DNA of 33,058 nt. It comes from Polymyxa betae (taxonomy: Eukaryota > Endomyxa > Phytomyxea > Plasmodiophorida > Plasmodiophoridae). Position numbers and translations under genes: made by a program. The notes beneath the pieces were generated by a model. The model was not told the origin of the DNA and did no database searches. It saw only the letters and a program-made list of their open reading frames with translations. Positions 1 through 10,805 of this stretch are shown piece by piece; positions within the stretch are counted from its first letter, which is position 1; each line of letters starts with the position of its first letter. The DNA lies in contig RBZT01001000.1 of the NCBI GenBank assembly GCA_003693705.1, positions 1-33,058 on the forward strand, read 5' to 3'.

Positions 1-69
1 GTTTCTATGATTGGTCTTGACAAGCAAGTTCCGATTGTTTTGAATAAAGCTGAACTCCAGAAAGTTTGA
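1..69 (+). CDS. Possible 3' end of an upstream gene (partial)
   Basis: Frame 1 is open from the window edge and ends at a TGA at 67-69, giving about 22 residues that begin VSMIGLDKQVPIV. The composition is coding-like (mixed charged and aliphatic residues), and genes in this window are closely packed, so this may be the last exon of a plus-strand gene lying to the left. I do not recognise the peptide, and a run this short can be open by chance. Confidence 0.3.
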   Translation, partial: VSMIGLDKQVPIVLNKAELQKV

Positions 70-410
70 TCATAAAATACATTCATTTGAGGATTATATT
101 GATAATTGCGCCGGTTCGGACTTGATCATTTTATTGATCATTGATAAAAAAACTGGTCAAAAAAGGAGCTTCATACATACTGTATATAATATATATTCAG
201 TCAAGTCAAGTCACATTGTACTTTATTTCAAATGGAAGCGACATTCGATAGTGACCAGAACGTGTTCAAGATGGGCAAGAGCTTGTTATATAGAGAAGAA
301 GGGACCCAGAGACCCTCACAGACATCTATCTATCCAGTCCAGCCCGACACACACACAGTAATACGATAGAATAAGCACAACATTAGATATAGAGTATAGT
401 CAATGTCTCA
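70..410. promoter_or_regulatory. Intergenic region upstream of the WDR48-like gene
   Basis: About 340 bp of AT-rich sequence with no convincing gene. An open frame at 122-361 has low-complexity, unfamiliar content and is probably chance. It should hold the terminator of any upstream gene and the promoter of the WDR48-like gene. A very short upstream ORF (ATG at 402, five codons, TAG at 417-419) overlaps the proposed start at 411 and could lower its translation. Confidence 0.4.
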
Positions 411-3161
411 ATGGTATTAGGGACAGATTCTGATCCAGTTCATCGATGTCAATTTCGTGTAAGATACTAGAAGAGATAGATAGAAACCAGAATGTAAAGA
501 TGTTTATAATTGTGTCTGGTAGATGTATCTGGGAGTGGATCTATCACCTTCAGCACATCATTCAGCATCAGTTCAGACTATAGCCAGCGATAACGATGTG
601 ATATATACAGGATCAAGAGATGCAACGATTAAAGATTGGATTATAGACAAGTATGAATTGAAATGTCAGGGCACATTTCGAGGACATACTGATTGGGTCA
701 CAGATCTACATTTATATCAAAAATCATGTAATAATCCATGATGATAACACATGATTTGCATTCAACCTGATTCTGTAGTGATATCAGCTTCATCTGATAA
801 ATCAATACGTATCTGGGATCGAGATACAGGACGATGTTTATCAACAAGCAGATGGCATTCTGATTACGTTGAATGTATAGATATAGATAATGATGCAGAT
901 AGATTAGTATCCGGTGGTCTTGATAATCAACTTTATCTCTGGGATCTACATGATATATCAGAGCCAATCTATCACCTACATAAAGGTATTTCAATTAACA
1001 TCAGTTCACTCATATCAAGAATTTGTGTCAAGCATTATATCTGCATTATCTGTTTCTATTTCTCGTTTGCATTATAGTTTGGTCTGTTTTAGAAGGCAGA
1101 ACATTACCTATATGGCATTGCTGCTAAATTCTAATCATGGTGATAAAGGTGGAAATTGTGCATCTATATACAGTGTTTATATGGATGGAAATATGATCTT
1201 TACAGGATCATCAGATAAGGTCTATTCAATACTGATAATGATCGTGTTAATATGAATCTGATGGATATAGATAATTCGAATATGGGATAGTCGAGGAGGA
1301 TGTCTAATAGATAGTCTTGCTGGACATCAAGGCAATATCAGATCAATAATAGGCAGAGACAGGTATCTAATATCAGGTAGTAGTGATGGATCTATCAGAT
1401 ATTGGGATATTGGACAACGTACATCTATATCTATGTATAGTCCATTAACTAATCAACCTGTATGGACAGGTAACTATTCGCATTACAACATTCTCATTAA
1501 TAGAGGACACTAATATTGTATATTAGTATGCAGTGATGCATCAATGTCAAATATATATGCAGGAGGAAGAAGTAATCAGATAACATGTATAGATGTGACA
1601 AAGAATCAGACGTCGTTAGTAGCAACAACAGCTCAATCTTTATATTGTCATCGTCTACATTTAAATCAATCAGCGACCGGATTATATATTGCTACTAGTG
1701 GCACCAATCTTTCATTCATTGATGTATCACAATTGCAAAAAACAGAATCGGGTCTGGATTCTGGCGCCTTCGATGATCAAACCCCAGCCAAAGGTGTCGT
1801 CTATGCCTGTCCTCCGTGCCTAAATACGAAACTGAATATTGCTGGACGCTCTTCTACCATTGCTGCTGTGGCTTTAAACGATGGCAGAAGGGTATGTACA
1901 AAGAATGAATTGGGCGAGATCGATATCTGGGATATCGTTGAACAACGAAAAGTGGCATCATTTGGAAAGAAGACTTTGGAGGAGATAGTGGAGAGATATA
2001 ATAGCGAGATATCTGTACCTAATTGGTTCACTATTGATCTACATCTGGGAGCTCTGGGCATTGTTCTACAGAGATATTCAGCATTCTCAGCTGAGATATG
2101 GATTCAGGTATGTACAAATACTATTCTATAGATACGTGTCTATTGACATATTTTATAGCCAGTACCATGTACTCGTCCAACACAGGTCAAACTAGGTCTA
2201 CATAAAATCAATCTTGGTGCTATGGTAAGTAGTCTTTTTCACGAAAGCAAAAAAGTTTGTGAATAGCTTGATTTGTTAGCAGTTTCTTTTAAATTTGATA
2301 TCATTGTTGTTAGGCGCTAGAGAATGCATTAAAGATCTGGATGTCGGCTCTATCACAAAATCGTTGTGAATCGGGAGGTGATCTGCAGCCAACTCTATTA
2401 CGAGTATCGGAATCACCACATTCATCAGCAGTTGATCAGACAACAGAAGGAGATCAAACCGTTAAACCTTTACCAGAGCCCAATGAACCTGTTCCAAGCC
2501 CTAAACACGCTTTTGTATGTCACCCATATCTACTGTCGTTATCAAATCATAATCGTAGTTTTAGGGAACTCGCGTTGGCGACTTCGAAACCGAACTCGAT
2601 TGTTTGATCATGACACAACAGATGATCGGGACCAGCGCCGCCTTATTCCGTATCTTGAACCTGTACGATCCGAAAGAATACGATGAGATCGTGGCACCAT
2701 GGGTTCGAGCTTGGATAATAGAGGTGAAGCGTATTTCTGATCTGTAATCGTAATTCTAAATGTCATAGGGCACGTTGCCAGCGATTCGGCAATCTGAGCT
2801 TCGATTCGAGGTCCAACCTCATCCCGATGATGATCGCCTGCCTCCAATGTCGATTGGAACATGTATGAAAGCTGTCGAGTCGGTTACCATTCGACACCTG
2901 TCTGCATATATCATTCAGCACCTGCCTGTTAGTTTATAATGTCTATTTCTCTATGGTAATTGAACCGGAATTTAGGCGAACAATGACCAAATTCAGAGTT
3001 ACCAATCAGGAATTGATCCCGATCATCCAGAAAACATTCTCAGCATGGTTTGCCAAGATCAGGTCTTGAAGCCCAGTATATCGCTACGAACAGCTCGCAC
3101 ATTCGCTTGGAAGAACAAGAAGCTGCCGTTCACATTATATTACAGATTAAACAATGATTGA
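411..3161 (+). CDS. WDR48: WDR48/UAF1 (Duf1)-like WD40-repeat protein, cofactor of USP-type deubiquitinases
   Basis: WD40 beta-propeller followed by the conserved C-terminal WDR48 region. In animals and yeasts this protein binds and activates USP1/USP12/USP46-type deubiquitinases. Proposed exons: 411-458, 523-727, 779-985, 1149-1219, 1271-1469, 1527-2107, 2159-2224, 2314-2514, 2565-2723, 2769-2927, 2976-3161. These join in frame to 693 aa (human WDR48 is about 677). Visible family signatures are the GHTDWV, ISASSDKSIRIW and VSGGLDNQLYLWD blades, the VPNWFTIDL segment after the propeller, and the C-terminal CQDQVL and RTARTFAWK segments. The first exon (ATG 411) is chosen because it splices in phase to the ATG at 523; translation could instead begin at 523. 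The intron at 986-1148 is unusually long (163 nt) and is the least certain junction. The gene converges on Sec24, with 49 bp between the stops. Confidence 0.88.
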
Positions 3162-3210
3162 AGCTGAAATATTGGACACTGTTAACCTCTGTTTAATTGA
3201 ATGGATTTTC

Positions 3211-5821
3211 TCATCCTGTTGCCTTGGTAATGTGACTTAAAAAGCCGCTATAACTCATTACAGTTGATGTTCGGTCCAGGATCAGACACGATAAGAACTC
3301 TTCGTACCGTACACTGATTTTATCCGATGTTGGCTGGCGAACTACCTGGATTCGCTGGCAAACTGCTCCTTGTGACCTTAAAAAGGAAATGATATTGTGC
3401 AACCGGGAAAGAACGGAACTGGGACCATTTTCTGGTGCAGGTAGAAGATGAAGCTGAACATGACAGGGTTCAAATAAAATGAAGTAGCAGAAGCAAAAGC
3501 ATTACCGTTTCTGGATCTATTCCCTGTAGAGAAGGAACACCGAACCACATCTGCAGTATATGAGACGTTAAAGAGCGCCCGAGCCAAATGAATAACGTCA
3601 TCCCATTGTCGGCAAGAAAGGCGCCTTCATCGAACATTTCTTGAGAGGTTGCATTGATTTCGGCAGGAAGAGTCACCATTCCAGACTCATCATAGATTCC
3701 TTCTTGCCCAGAAAGCGCATCGATTCTGTATATCCTGGGTCGCAAATATAGATCCAGAGCCTGAGCGTTCATAGAGCGAACGGCAGCAAGATGTATGGAA
3801 CGCATGTCAGCAGAGACCAGAGGAGAATCCTTAAATGCAGTGCATTTCAACAATGATAATGTCATCATAGGAAGATACCGGATTGTTTCTGGATAATCGT
3901 TTTCTGTGTTTAACTGCATCGGATGATATGAAGTCGACGATTTCCGATATGCTGACAGAATTGAGATGCAAGTGCTCTGAATGGACTCGCGACCTTTTTC
4001 CATTGAAGTCTTCAGAGAAATTCCAAGGGCTTGCTTGGCCATGCAGTTGATTAGGGCAGCCAAATCGACAAAATAAAATATGTCTTCAATTTTCTCGATA
4101 ACAGGCAGCAAATAATTATGAACACGAATACGACGTTCGCCAAATGATGCGGTATAGAGCAGGGCGACCTGAATTAAGACGGCACCTTGCGGATTCGTAT
4201 CGTCGTGGCCTAATTCCACCAAGAACGCATCATCAGCAGAGCAGTTAGGAACTGCAAGAAGATCGGTGCCCCGAAGAAAGAAGTTTCCCTCATAGCCTGT
4301 AATCTTAGCACCTTTACTAACCCGAACTCTTACAACAGCTTCCCATGCTTGTTCTCGAGTAATACATCTGGTTAAATCTGCCCTCAGCTGATCACCAGAC
4401 AGATATTGATCGAAAGAAGGATATGTGTACAACTGGCCGCCAGTAAATTGACTCAGACCGACAATTGTAGCAACATCACAATATTGGTCTGGGAATAGGA
4501 AGATGTCAGCACGAACTTGCATTCGAGTATACTTCAGTCCCCAAGATTTATAGAAATCGGTAGCAGGTTGCTGCAATTTCTGCTGGTTTGCTGAAGCAAC
4601 ATCGCGGTTTTTCAACCGGGCAGGACCAAACGATGCCAGCGAAGTCGTGAAGAAGACAACTTTCCCACCAATCGCATTGATAATGCGAAATGCTGCCATT
4701 GTTGCTGCACCCAGGGCACACTCTGCATTGCGAGTATTAGCATGCATCGAGGGCAAAGATTGTAACAGCACTTTGATGATCTCTTTGCTTTCTTCGAGAT
4801 CGACGAGATAATCATCTGGCTGTGGGAGAAAGAGATCTTCAAGATTGGGGAGAATTATCATCTGAGGACGAGACAGACCTGATCGAAGAGAATACAAACG
4901 AATAACACTGTCATACGTGATAAAACCAATCTTGGTGCGAGGTAATCCTGGGAAATAATCGAGCAAGCTGAGAATTGTGTCGCAAACGACATTAAGCATG
5001 CCGGTCTCGACTGATCGTTTCGAAACGTCAATGGCAAATAGGAAAGCAGGAGGCTGTGGAGGTCGAACCATGTATTCAGCTGGTGCTACAATCTCGTATG
5101 AAGATAAGCTCAGTTCAATTCTATTGGCCTTATCAGTGCGTTCTCCACGAGCGTCTAGATCACAAAAATAATCACTCTGAACATCGTTCGGTCTTGTACA
5201 TATAGCACACCGCCATTGTGAACCTCCATTCATAAATTTACAATATGGATTGATATAGGCTCGACATGCTTTACAACGAACGACTCCAAGATTTCCGAAA
5301 TTGACGCAGGGAATTGAGCCTTGCTCATTAGGGTTCATATAAGAGGGATCGACGTATCCTTCAGCTAAAGGCTGGGTTGTTACAGTCAAAGGCAAAGAAG
5401 AATTCAACCTCATGGCCGGCGTGCTTGGAAACGCAGAAACTGAGACCGAGATGAAGCGAGGATCGCATGGGATTATCTCTGCAGATGCTGGTGGATTTTG
5501 CCACTGATCTGGGTAGCCAGCTGCTACAGATTGATCGTATGAAGATGGTGTCCGACCATAACTCGGCTGTCCAGATAGGGACATATTCGCCATAGACTGG
5601 TCAAGATAGGCTTCCTGGTCATGCCAGGTCTGTTGCTCTTGCTGCCCATAATAATAAGCCTGGCTCTAAATCAGTTACGAATCAAGTCGCTGAAGATGCA
5701 TACAGACATCACTGTTGGTGTAATGATTTTGCTGGTCTTGGTAATATTGCTGTTGAGGGTCGGCATATGGGTCTGCTGTGGGATATGGATGCGAGCGCCC
5801 AGGCGGCTGATAGCCCGACAT
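3211..5821 (-). CDS. SEC24: Sec24, cargo-binding subunit of the COPII coat
   Basis: COPII inner-coat subunit that pairs with Sec23 and selects cargo at ER exit sites. Exons (minus strand): 5821-5708, 5665-3506, 3453-3211; about 838 aa in frame, a little short for the family. The N-terminus is a Gln/Tyr/Pro-rich disordered tail (residues 1 to about 90), typical of Sec24. Next come the Sec23/Sec24 zinc finger with cysteines near 169, 172, 191 and 194 (CKAC and CAIC pairs), a trunk (vWA-like) domain containing FLFAIDVSKRSVETG, a helical region, and a gelsolin-like C-terminus (FIWLGRSL, then VMSYSGFLSHI before the TGA). The last intron (3505-3454) is fixed by the conserved LHLLPAPENGPSS stretch. 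The first intron has a weak GTCTGT donor but is the only phase-compatible choice I found. Confidence 0.93.
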
Positions 5822-6054
5822 TTTAGTAGAAATAGTCGGCGAAAGAAGCTGAAGGACCCCAGGACGACGCAGGCAGGAGGAGGAGGTCCGCGCGTCCTCT
5901 GCTCAGAAAAAGAGAGACAACTTTCTATAGTCTATTCACAGTCAGCTACATGTTTAATATTATATCTTTTACATCTCATTCTATTTCTTCTCATTAACAC
6001 CGCCTACATTGAAACCAAATAAATAGTACATTATTTTTAAACATCTTGAGTTTG
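5822..6054 (-). promoter_or_regulatory. Sec24 upstream region and XPG 3' flank
   Basis: A 233-bp gap between the Sec24 start and the XPG stop, both minus strand. It must contain the XPG polyadenylation region (AT-rich, about 5950-6050) and the Sec24 promoter. About 63-78 bp upstream of the Sec24 ATG is a GC-rich quasi-palindrome (GAGG-TCCGCGCGT-CCTC, 5884-5900) in otherwise AT-rich DNA. An open frame at 5621-6022 on the plus strand mostly mirrors Sec24 exon 1 and is not counted as a gene. Confidence 0.4.
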
Positions 6055-9000
6055 CTATCTGGAGGATGAAGTCAAATCATTAACAGCCAACTTCATTCGT
6101 TTACTTCTGATTCTGGCTGCTTTCTCACCGGAACCGAAAAATGCTTCTAGGCGAGTCTGATACGACGAATCTTGAAGTTTGTTAATAACTGGAGCTAGAA
6201 GACCTTCAGTTTTGTCAAATTTCCACTGCAAATGATCATGACAGAATTGTTTCAACTTGATAACATCCGGCTTGGACCACGAGAATTTCTCCTCACTTTT
6301 ATCGATCAATGGCTTGAGATATGTTATCATAACCTGTTCATCAGGGAAATCACGTGGAACTTGCCAGTTTCTTCGGACGTTTCGATGTGCATATTTAAAT
6401 TTGCGAAGGCGTGCGAGACGCTCGTCTTCCTCTTGGGAGTTTGTGGTTTCGCTTCTCATAACATCATCAGAATAAACCCATTCCCTAAATTCTTTCAAGT
6501 CTTCAAAAGAATTAACAATCTCGGTGGCATTGACAATGCCGATGCCATGAATTCCATCGGTATAATCACTACCCAGTAAAAGCGCCATTTGAATCAGCTT
6601 CTCCCGATCAATACCGAGTTCCGGTTCAATATCTGACATTTGATACCGCTCAACTGTTTTGTCGGAGCTGAACATGTTACGATATACGTTGCGAGCACCG
6701 AATAGAAACACATCAGAATCATCGGTAACAACACCATCAACAAGGCCTAAAAGCTCTAGAGCAGCACATTGAGCTTCAGCTTCTGCAGGGGCGCGCACGA
6801 ATGGAACTCCAAACAGTCTCAAAAGAATCTGTGTCTCCTGAATCATCTCATCGGTTACGTGATCAGCATCCCGTAAATTTCTTATTTGCGATGATCTTAG
6901 GTCAGCAAGATCATCAATCGCTCTAGTTTCATCGATATCTATGGAAAGCGGGGAAATTTGGGACGGATCACGTACAGGCTGGGAGGAAATCATATCCATT
7001 GAATGCCTCCCACAGACAGGTGTTTGCGATGGGATCAAAGGCAGTGAGGATATCGGGTCCTTTAATTGGCTCTCAGCCAGAGGTGATGGCGATTGGATCG
7101 AAACGGGAGCTGCTTGACCTGTTACAGGCAAATTATCAGGACCCGTTATGGAAACAAAATGTGGCATATGGGGAGCGGCAGGAGAACTTGAAAATTCCAC
7201 TTTTGAACTCGGTTGTTCCAGAGAATTTCGGTTTTCAACAGAGTGTGATAATAAGGGGCGTTCGAAAGTGGGAACAGGTGACGAGAGGTTTTTTGAAGGC
7301 GATCCAAATCCACATTCATTCATGTCGCACTGCGGAAGAATTTCGCCAATTTCATCATGCCCAGATGAGGATAAACTTTCATGGTCAAAGACAGCATCAG
7401 CACCCTCTATCACTTCAGTGGATCTAGAGTCGAAGTCGCTCTGATCCGACAAGATATCACCGGGAGTATTTGGATTAATTGCAACCACGGCGGCGGATTC
7501 TCGAATGTCGTTATCGCCTGATGATATTGGTGGAGTGGAAGCAGCTGGAAACCGATTCGGGTCTTGCCTCGAGGGGTTAACTTTATCACTTGCCCCAAAT
7601 CTTGAAGCTTCTTCTTGAGAATAGGTTATGCTGGATTTTCTTTGTAGTCGATAGAAGTTCAGTCGAGAGTTTCGGATTGATAGCAGTTCGTTAGAAACTG
7701 ATTCATTGACACCTGCACAGTTTTCTGGATCTGTTTCCACGCAGGAAACTTCCTGCAAGGCTGAACCTTTTTCAACGCAGGGTCCTTCAGTTGTAATTTC
7801 AGCTTGCGAGTCGAACGAGGTGTCATCAAACAAAGCGTCGATTTCAGAAGTCCGATCTAAAACTTCAGGAGCTGAGTGTTGCTCAGCAGATCTGCGAACT
7901 TGATGACACGACGAACAGTGAGAATTCTGTTCAGGATTCACTGCCAAGCACACAGGGCAGTTCCAGTTACCAACTGATTGTCCATAACCATGGCCACATT
8001 TCTGGCATGATCTTCGAATTGCAAGATTTGACAGGCCACACTGTAAGCACATCCAGGACTCCATGTGGTAATCACTTAGCGTAATTTTGGGTTTCTCGTC
8101 ATGTTTTGCAGCCCTGAGCAGCTCCTGCCTTTCTCGTTTGCCAGATTTTCGAATTGTAGGGGTTTTGCAAAAATAAAATAGAGTATCGGGCATCGTGGCA
8201 ATGCCTTGTGATGCACGATCTATAGAGCTCCCTCCTACTCTCGATCTGACTTCATTGATCTTTCTGTTAAATGTGCTTGTTTCGAGAAACTGATTAAGCT
8301 GTGTTGAGCTGAAGGTGGAAGGAGCATTTGCAGAAGCAATATGCCGAACACTACAGCAAAAAAAAAACATTAGCGATATAATATCAAAAAACAACTAGAC
8401 AAACCGAGATTCATGAGCTCTGTCTTCTCGAAGTTTTTCCAGAACTTCAAACTGCATTGAATAAGGTAGAGCAGCCAAAGCTTCCGGATCCATGACATCT
8501 ATATTTTCTGGAACAATAATTTCGCGACGATGAATAGTATCGCCATCCGCGAATGCTGCTTCATCCCCGTCTTCTTCTTCGTCGGTTTTGAACAGATCAG
8601 CAAATTCATCTTTCGTTGCCTGATTGACACGTTCGGACTCAATTGAATCGGCAATTTCTTTCAGTTCTTCAGGATCAACAGGGGCATTTGCAGAGCCCTC
8701 AAGCTGCTTCTTTAATTCATGAATGGTTTTCAATTTCAATTGAGTAAGAAGAATCTTCTCAGCAGTTCTCTGCCATCGTAGTTCACTTGATTCCCTAAGG
8801 CGTCTCCTCAGAGCCAAAGTTTTACGCTTTAGCACTGGAGGTGGACCATCATAAACAAAAATGGGACGAATGCCAAACAAGAGAAGTCGGCAAATTCGTT
8901 TGAACATGCCTAAAAGTCATTCAGCTCAGCAAATACAGGAAGAAATTGCAATTGCAGCATACCTATCAAATGAGCATCCTGACGAGCCTGGCCGTCTTCG

Positions 9001-9131
9001 GACCGCATTGCCTTCAGGAACTGGAACAGCCAAAGAGAGACATCTATAGCGAGAACTCGAGATGTGAGTGCATCAAGAGGTATACATCGACCAGATGCAG
9101 ATAATAGTGTCCATAATCCTTTAACACCCAT
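6055..9131 (-). CDS. RAD2: XPG/Rad2 (ERCC5) structure-specific endonuclease with tandem RanBP2-type zinc fingers
   Basis: 3' incision nuclease of nucleotide excision repair. Exons (minus strand): 9131-8963, 8909-8405, 8350-6055; the frame closes at 989 aa. The N domain starts MGVKGLWTLL and carries DVSLWL and FVYDGPPP. The I domain lies near residues 720-850, with APAEAEAQCA, VTDDSDVFLFGA and GSDYTDGI, the acidic metal-binding residues of the family. A PIP box QTRLEAFF (956-963) matches the PCNA-binding motif near the XPG C-terminus, followed by a basic tail. The spacer is acidic and Ser-rich, as expected. Unusually, residues 324-373 form two perfect W-x-C-x2-C-x3-N-x6-C-x2-C fingers that I do not know from characterised XPG proteins. 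The intron at 8404-8351 uses a GTTTGT donor, fixed by phase. Confidence 0.93.
7906..8055 (-). other. Two RanBP2/NZF-type zinc fingers inside XPG
   Basis: Finger 1 starts at Trp324 with cysteines 326, 329, 340 and 343; finger 2 starts at Trp354 with cysteines 356, 359, 370 and 373. Both keep the family asparagine. Finger 1 has an IRRSC-QKCG end resembling RNA-binding fingers of the ZRANB2 kind. Neither has the Thr-Phe pair of classical ubiquitin-binding NZF fingers. They sit in the spacer just after the conserved XPG element following the N domain. The motif is direct sequence evidence; the ligand is not. Confidence 0.85.
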
Positions 9132-9336
9132 TCAGCATTAAATTTAATAAGAACCTTCATTCAATGACCATCTCTAAAGTATTCAGGTCATGTTGCGCGG
9201 TAGTATCTAACAAAGGAGGCCGCGCCTCTCACATGCCAGTGAGGTGGTGCCCCCTGAATCTGTAACAATACAACCATCAAGGAATCTCTTCTCTTATCTA
9301 ACATGTCTTATCATCATATAAATTAATACATTGTAT
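9132..9336 (-). promoter_or_regulatory. XPG upstream region and NIP7 3' flank
   Basis: A 205-bp gap. The distal half is AT-rich and adjoins the NIP7 stop. A GC-rich quasi-palindrome (GAGGC-CGC-GCCTC, about 9216-9228) lies some 85-97 bp upstream of the XPG start, and GTTGCGCGG is nearby. It resembles the GC-rich element upstream of Sec24. No ORF or RNA gene is visible. Confidence 0.35.
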
Positions 9337-9879
9337 TCACAATAGATCAGCTTCTTGTCTGAGATATTCACCAGTATCGCCTTGATGAAATGCCACGATG
9401 GCGCTTGGCTCCAGCTTGCGACAGTCCTGAGTGCCATGAGCAGTGACGCCAAATCCAAGAGGAATATCGCTCATGGACATAATGACGACACCTTGATATT
9501 TAGTAATTGAATCAGTAATACGACCAAGACCAGATTTAAGCACATGATTGCCATATAAGAATGACATCTCACTACTGGGTTTAACCCAGACCTTATTCTT
9601 GCTGTATTGAGCGAGATAATCTAATGCTGTCACATGCAGGCGGAACTTTCCAGTTTTAGTGAACTTTCCAAAGCATGTCCCAGCTGATAGAATAACATCT
9701 TTGGAGGCATGCTGAGCTTGACGAAGAACAGCTGCTGACATATAGAAAACACGATCTCGATGTATACGGAAGCAATAATCGCCATCAGAACGTTCAATCA
9801 GATGTCGTAATGAACGACCGAGAAATTTGGATAATTTCTCGAATAGTACAGCTGTCTCTTGTTCAGTTAAAGGTCTCAT
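9337..9879 (-). CDS. NIP7: NIP7, 60S ribosomal subunit biogenesis factor
   Basis: Intronless 180-aa protein, the same length as human NIP7. It starts [16 protein letters not shown] and has the NIP7 N-terminal domain ([14 protein letters not shown]) followed by the C-terminal PUA RNA-binding domain ([20 protein letters not shown], then [14 protein letters not shown]). NIP7 acts in the nucleolus on pre-60S particles and 27S pre-rRNA processing. The start ATG is unambiguous from family conservation. It is divergent from BCP1 across a 106-bp gap. Confidence 0.97.
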   Translation of the reverse strand: MRPLTEQETAVLFEKLSKFLGRSLRHLIERSDGDYCFRIHRDRVFYMSAAVLRQAQHASKDVILSAGTCFGKFTKTGKFRLHVTALDYLAQYSKNKVWVKPSSEMSFLYGNHVLKSGLGRITDSITKYQGVVIMSMSDIPLGFGVTAHGTQDCRKLEPSAIVAFHQGDTGEYLRQEADLL

Positions 9880-9985
9880 TGATGTTCAGATTCAATATTT
9901 GATTTCGAAATCAGTTCAAGTCCGTCACGGACTCCGAGTTTCCTCAAAAACCCACGTTTCACGTTTCGCACAAACAATTGAAAAG
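9880..9985. promoter_or_regulatory. Bidirectional promoter between NIP7 and BCP1
   Basis: 106 bp between two divergent ribosome-biogenesis genes. Visible elements are a perfect 12-bp palindrome GATTTCGAAATC (9901-9912), a 13-bp inverted repeat GTCCG-TCA-CGGAC (9920-9932), and a direct CACGTTT/ACGTTT repeat near 9953-9967. No clear TATA box is seen. Assignment as a shared promoter is inferred from spacing. Confidence 0.5.
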
Positions 9986-10789
9986 ATGTCATCATCTGTC
10001 ATTGATTATTCATCGAGCAGTAGCGATAATGAATCTGATGACAATCTCTTATATAATGATGGTGATAATCTTAATTATAGTTCTTGTGAAGAATTAGATC
10101 ATACTGCTAGACAATCTAAAAAAAGAAAAGTCAACGATAGCCAAGAGATTATCATGACCGATTTCGAATTTTTTGATCTGAAATCTGATGATTTTCATTG
10201 TGTTAAGGCTATGCTATCTAACTGGCTTGATGGATACTATGATATTGATCTGACATCAATTTCAGATTCAATTTGTAATCAAGTTGTAGTTGGTACAATT
10301 GTCAAGACTGACAATCATGCTGTGGCATTAGCTACAATATTACCTTTATCACATCAGTGTATGATTCCAGTTAACAAATATCTTATAGATCGAGTTTCAT
10401 CTGATTCCAAGCAATTATTGACATCGGGACAAAGAATTGGAGTCCTCATCTATGAAAGATTTCTGAATCTTCCTTGGCAACTAATCCCAGACATATTTGA
10501 TTCATTACAAAAAGATTTGTTATGGGCTAGGCAGAATGTAGGTCCTGAATATGATTATGATTTGATCGTGTTTATTGCAAGGACCAATCCAAGCAAGAAA
10601 TCCAAGAATATCACCTATCTATTTCAAGAGCAGGAAATGTTCCAGAAGGCCTCAATTCAGAGCTGTTCGTTTGCAGCAGTAATGCATGGAGGTGGTGTTA
10701 ACACACGAACACAACAAAGAACTTTGATCGTATTTAAACGATCCAAACTTCCTGAGATTGCACGTCAAATGCGATCTGTATTTAAATAA
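9986..10789 (+). CDS. BCP1: BCP1/BCCIP family protein (ribosomal protein chaperone / nuclear export factor)
   Basis: Intronless, 267 aa. An acidic Ser/Asp-rich N-terminus and a basic KKRKV-like nuclear signal precede the BCCIP core, which starts with DFEFFDLKSDDFHCVK and continues with VVVGTIVKTDN and LIYERFLNLPWQLIPDI. In yeast Bcp1 is a chaperone for Rpl23 (uL14) and supports nuclear export of a lipid kinase; human BCCIP has related 60S roles. The ATG at 9986 is preferred. The same frame is open upstream to 9827, but that extension overlaps NIP7 antisense and has no family resemblance. The stop lies 16 bp from the end of the convergent coiled-coil gene. Confidence 0.93.
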   Translation: MSSSVIDYSSSSSDNESDDNLLYNDGDNLNYSSCEELDHTARQSKKRKVNDSQEIIMTDFEFFDLKSDDFHCVKAMLSNWLDGYYDIDLTSISDSICNQVVVGTIVKTDNHAVALATILPLSHQCMIPVNKYLIDRVSSDSKQLLTSGQRIGVLIYERFLNLPWQLIPDIFDSLQKDLLWARQNVGPEYDYDLIVFIARTNPSKKSKNITYLFQEQEMFQKASIQSCSFAAVMHGGGVNTRTQQRTLIVFKRSKLPEIARQMRSVFK

Positions 10790-10805
10790 TATTTTAATGT
10801 TGTAA

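Noticed and set aside
122-361. 79-codon plus-strand ORF at the left edge
   Set aside because: Unfamiliar, low-information content in an AT-rich promoter region; no splice-compatible continuation was evident.
5621-6022. 133-codon plus-strand ORF with hydrophobic stretches opposite the Sec24 5' end
   Set aside because: It overlaps Sec24 exon 1 and intron 1 in antisense; the membrane-like runs come from the complement of Gln-rich codons.
6999-7444. Two long plus-strand ORFs within XPG
   Set aside because: They are antisense shadows of the XPG spacer, whose own frame carries the recognisable protein.
9827-9985. 53-codon N-terminal extension of BCP1
   Set aside because: It runs antisense over the NIP7 start and shows no BCCIP family similarity; the ATG at 9986 begins the acidic N-terminus expected for the family.
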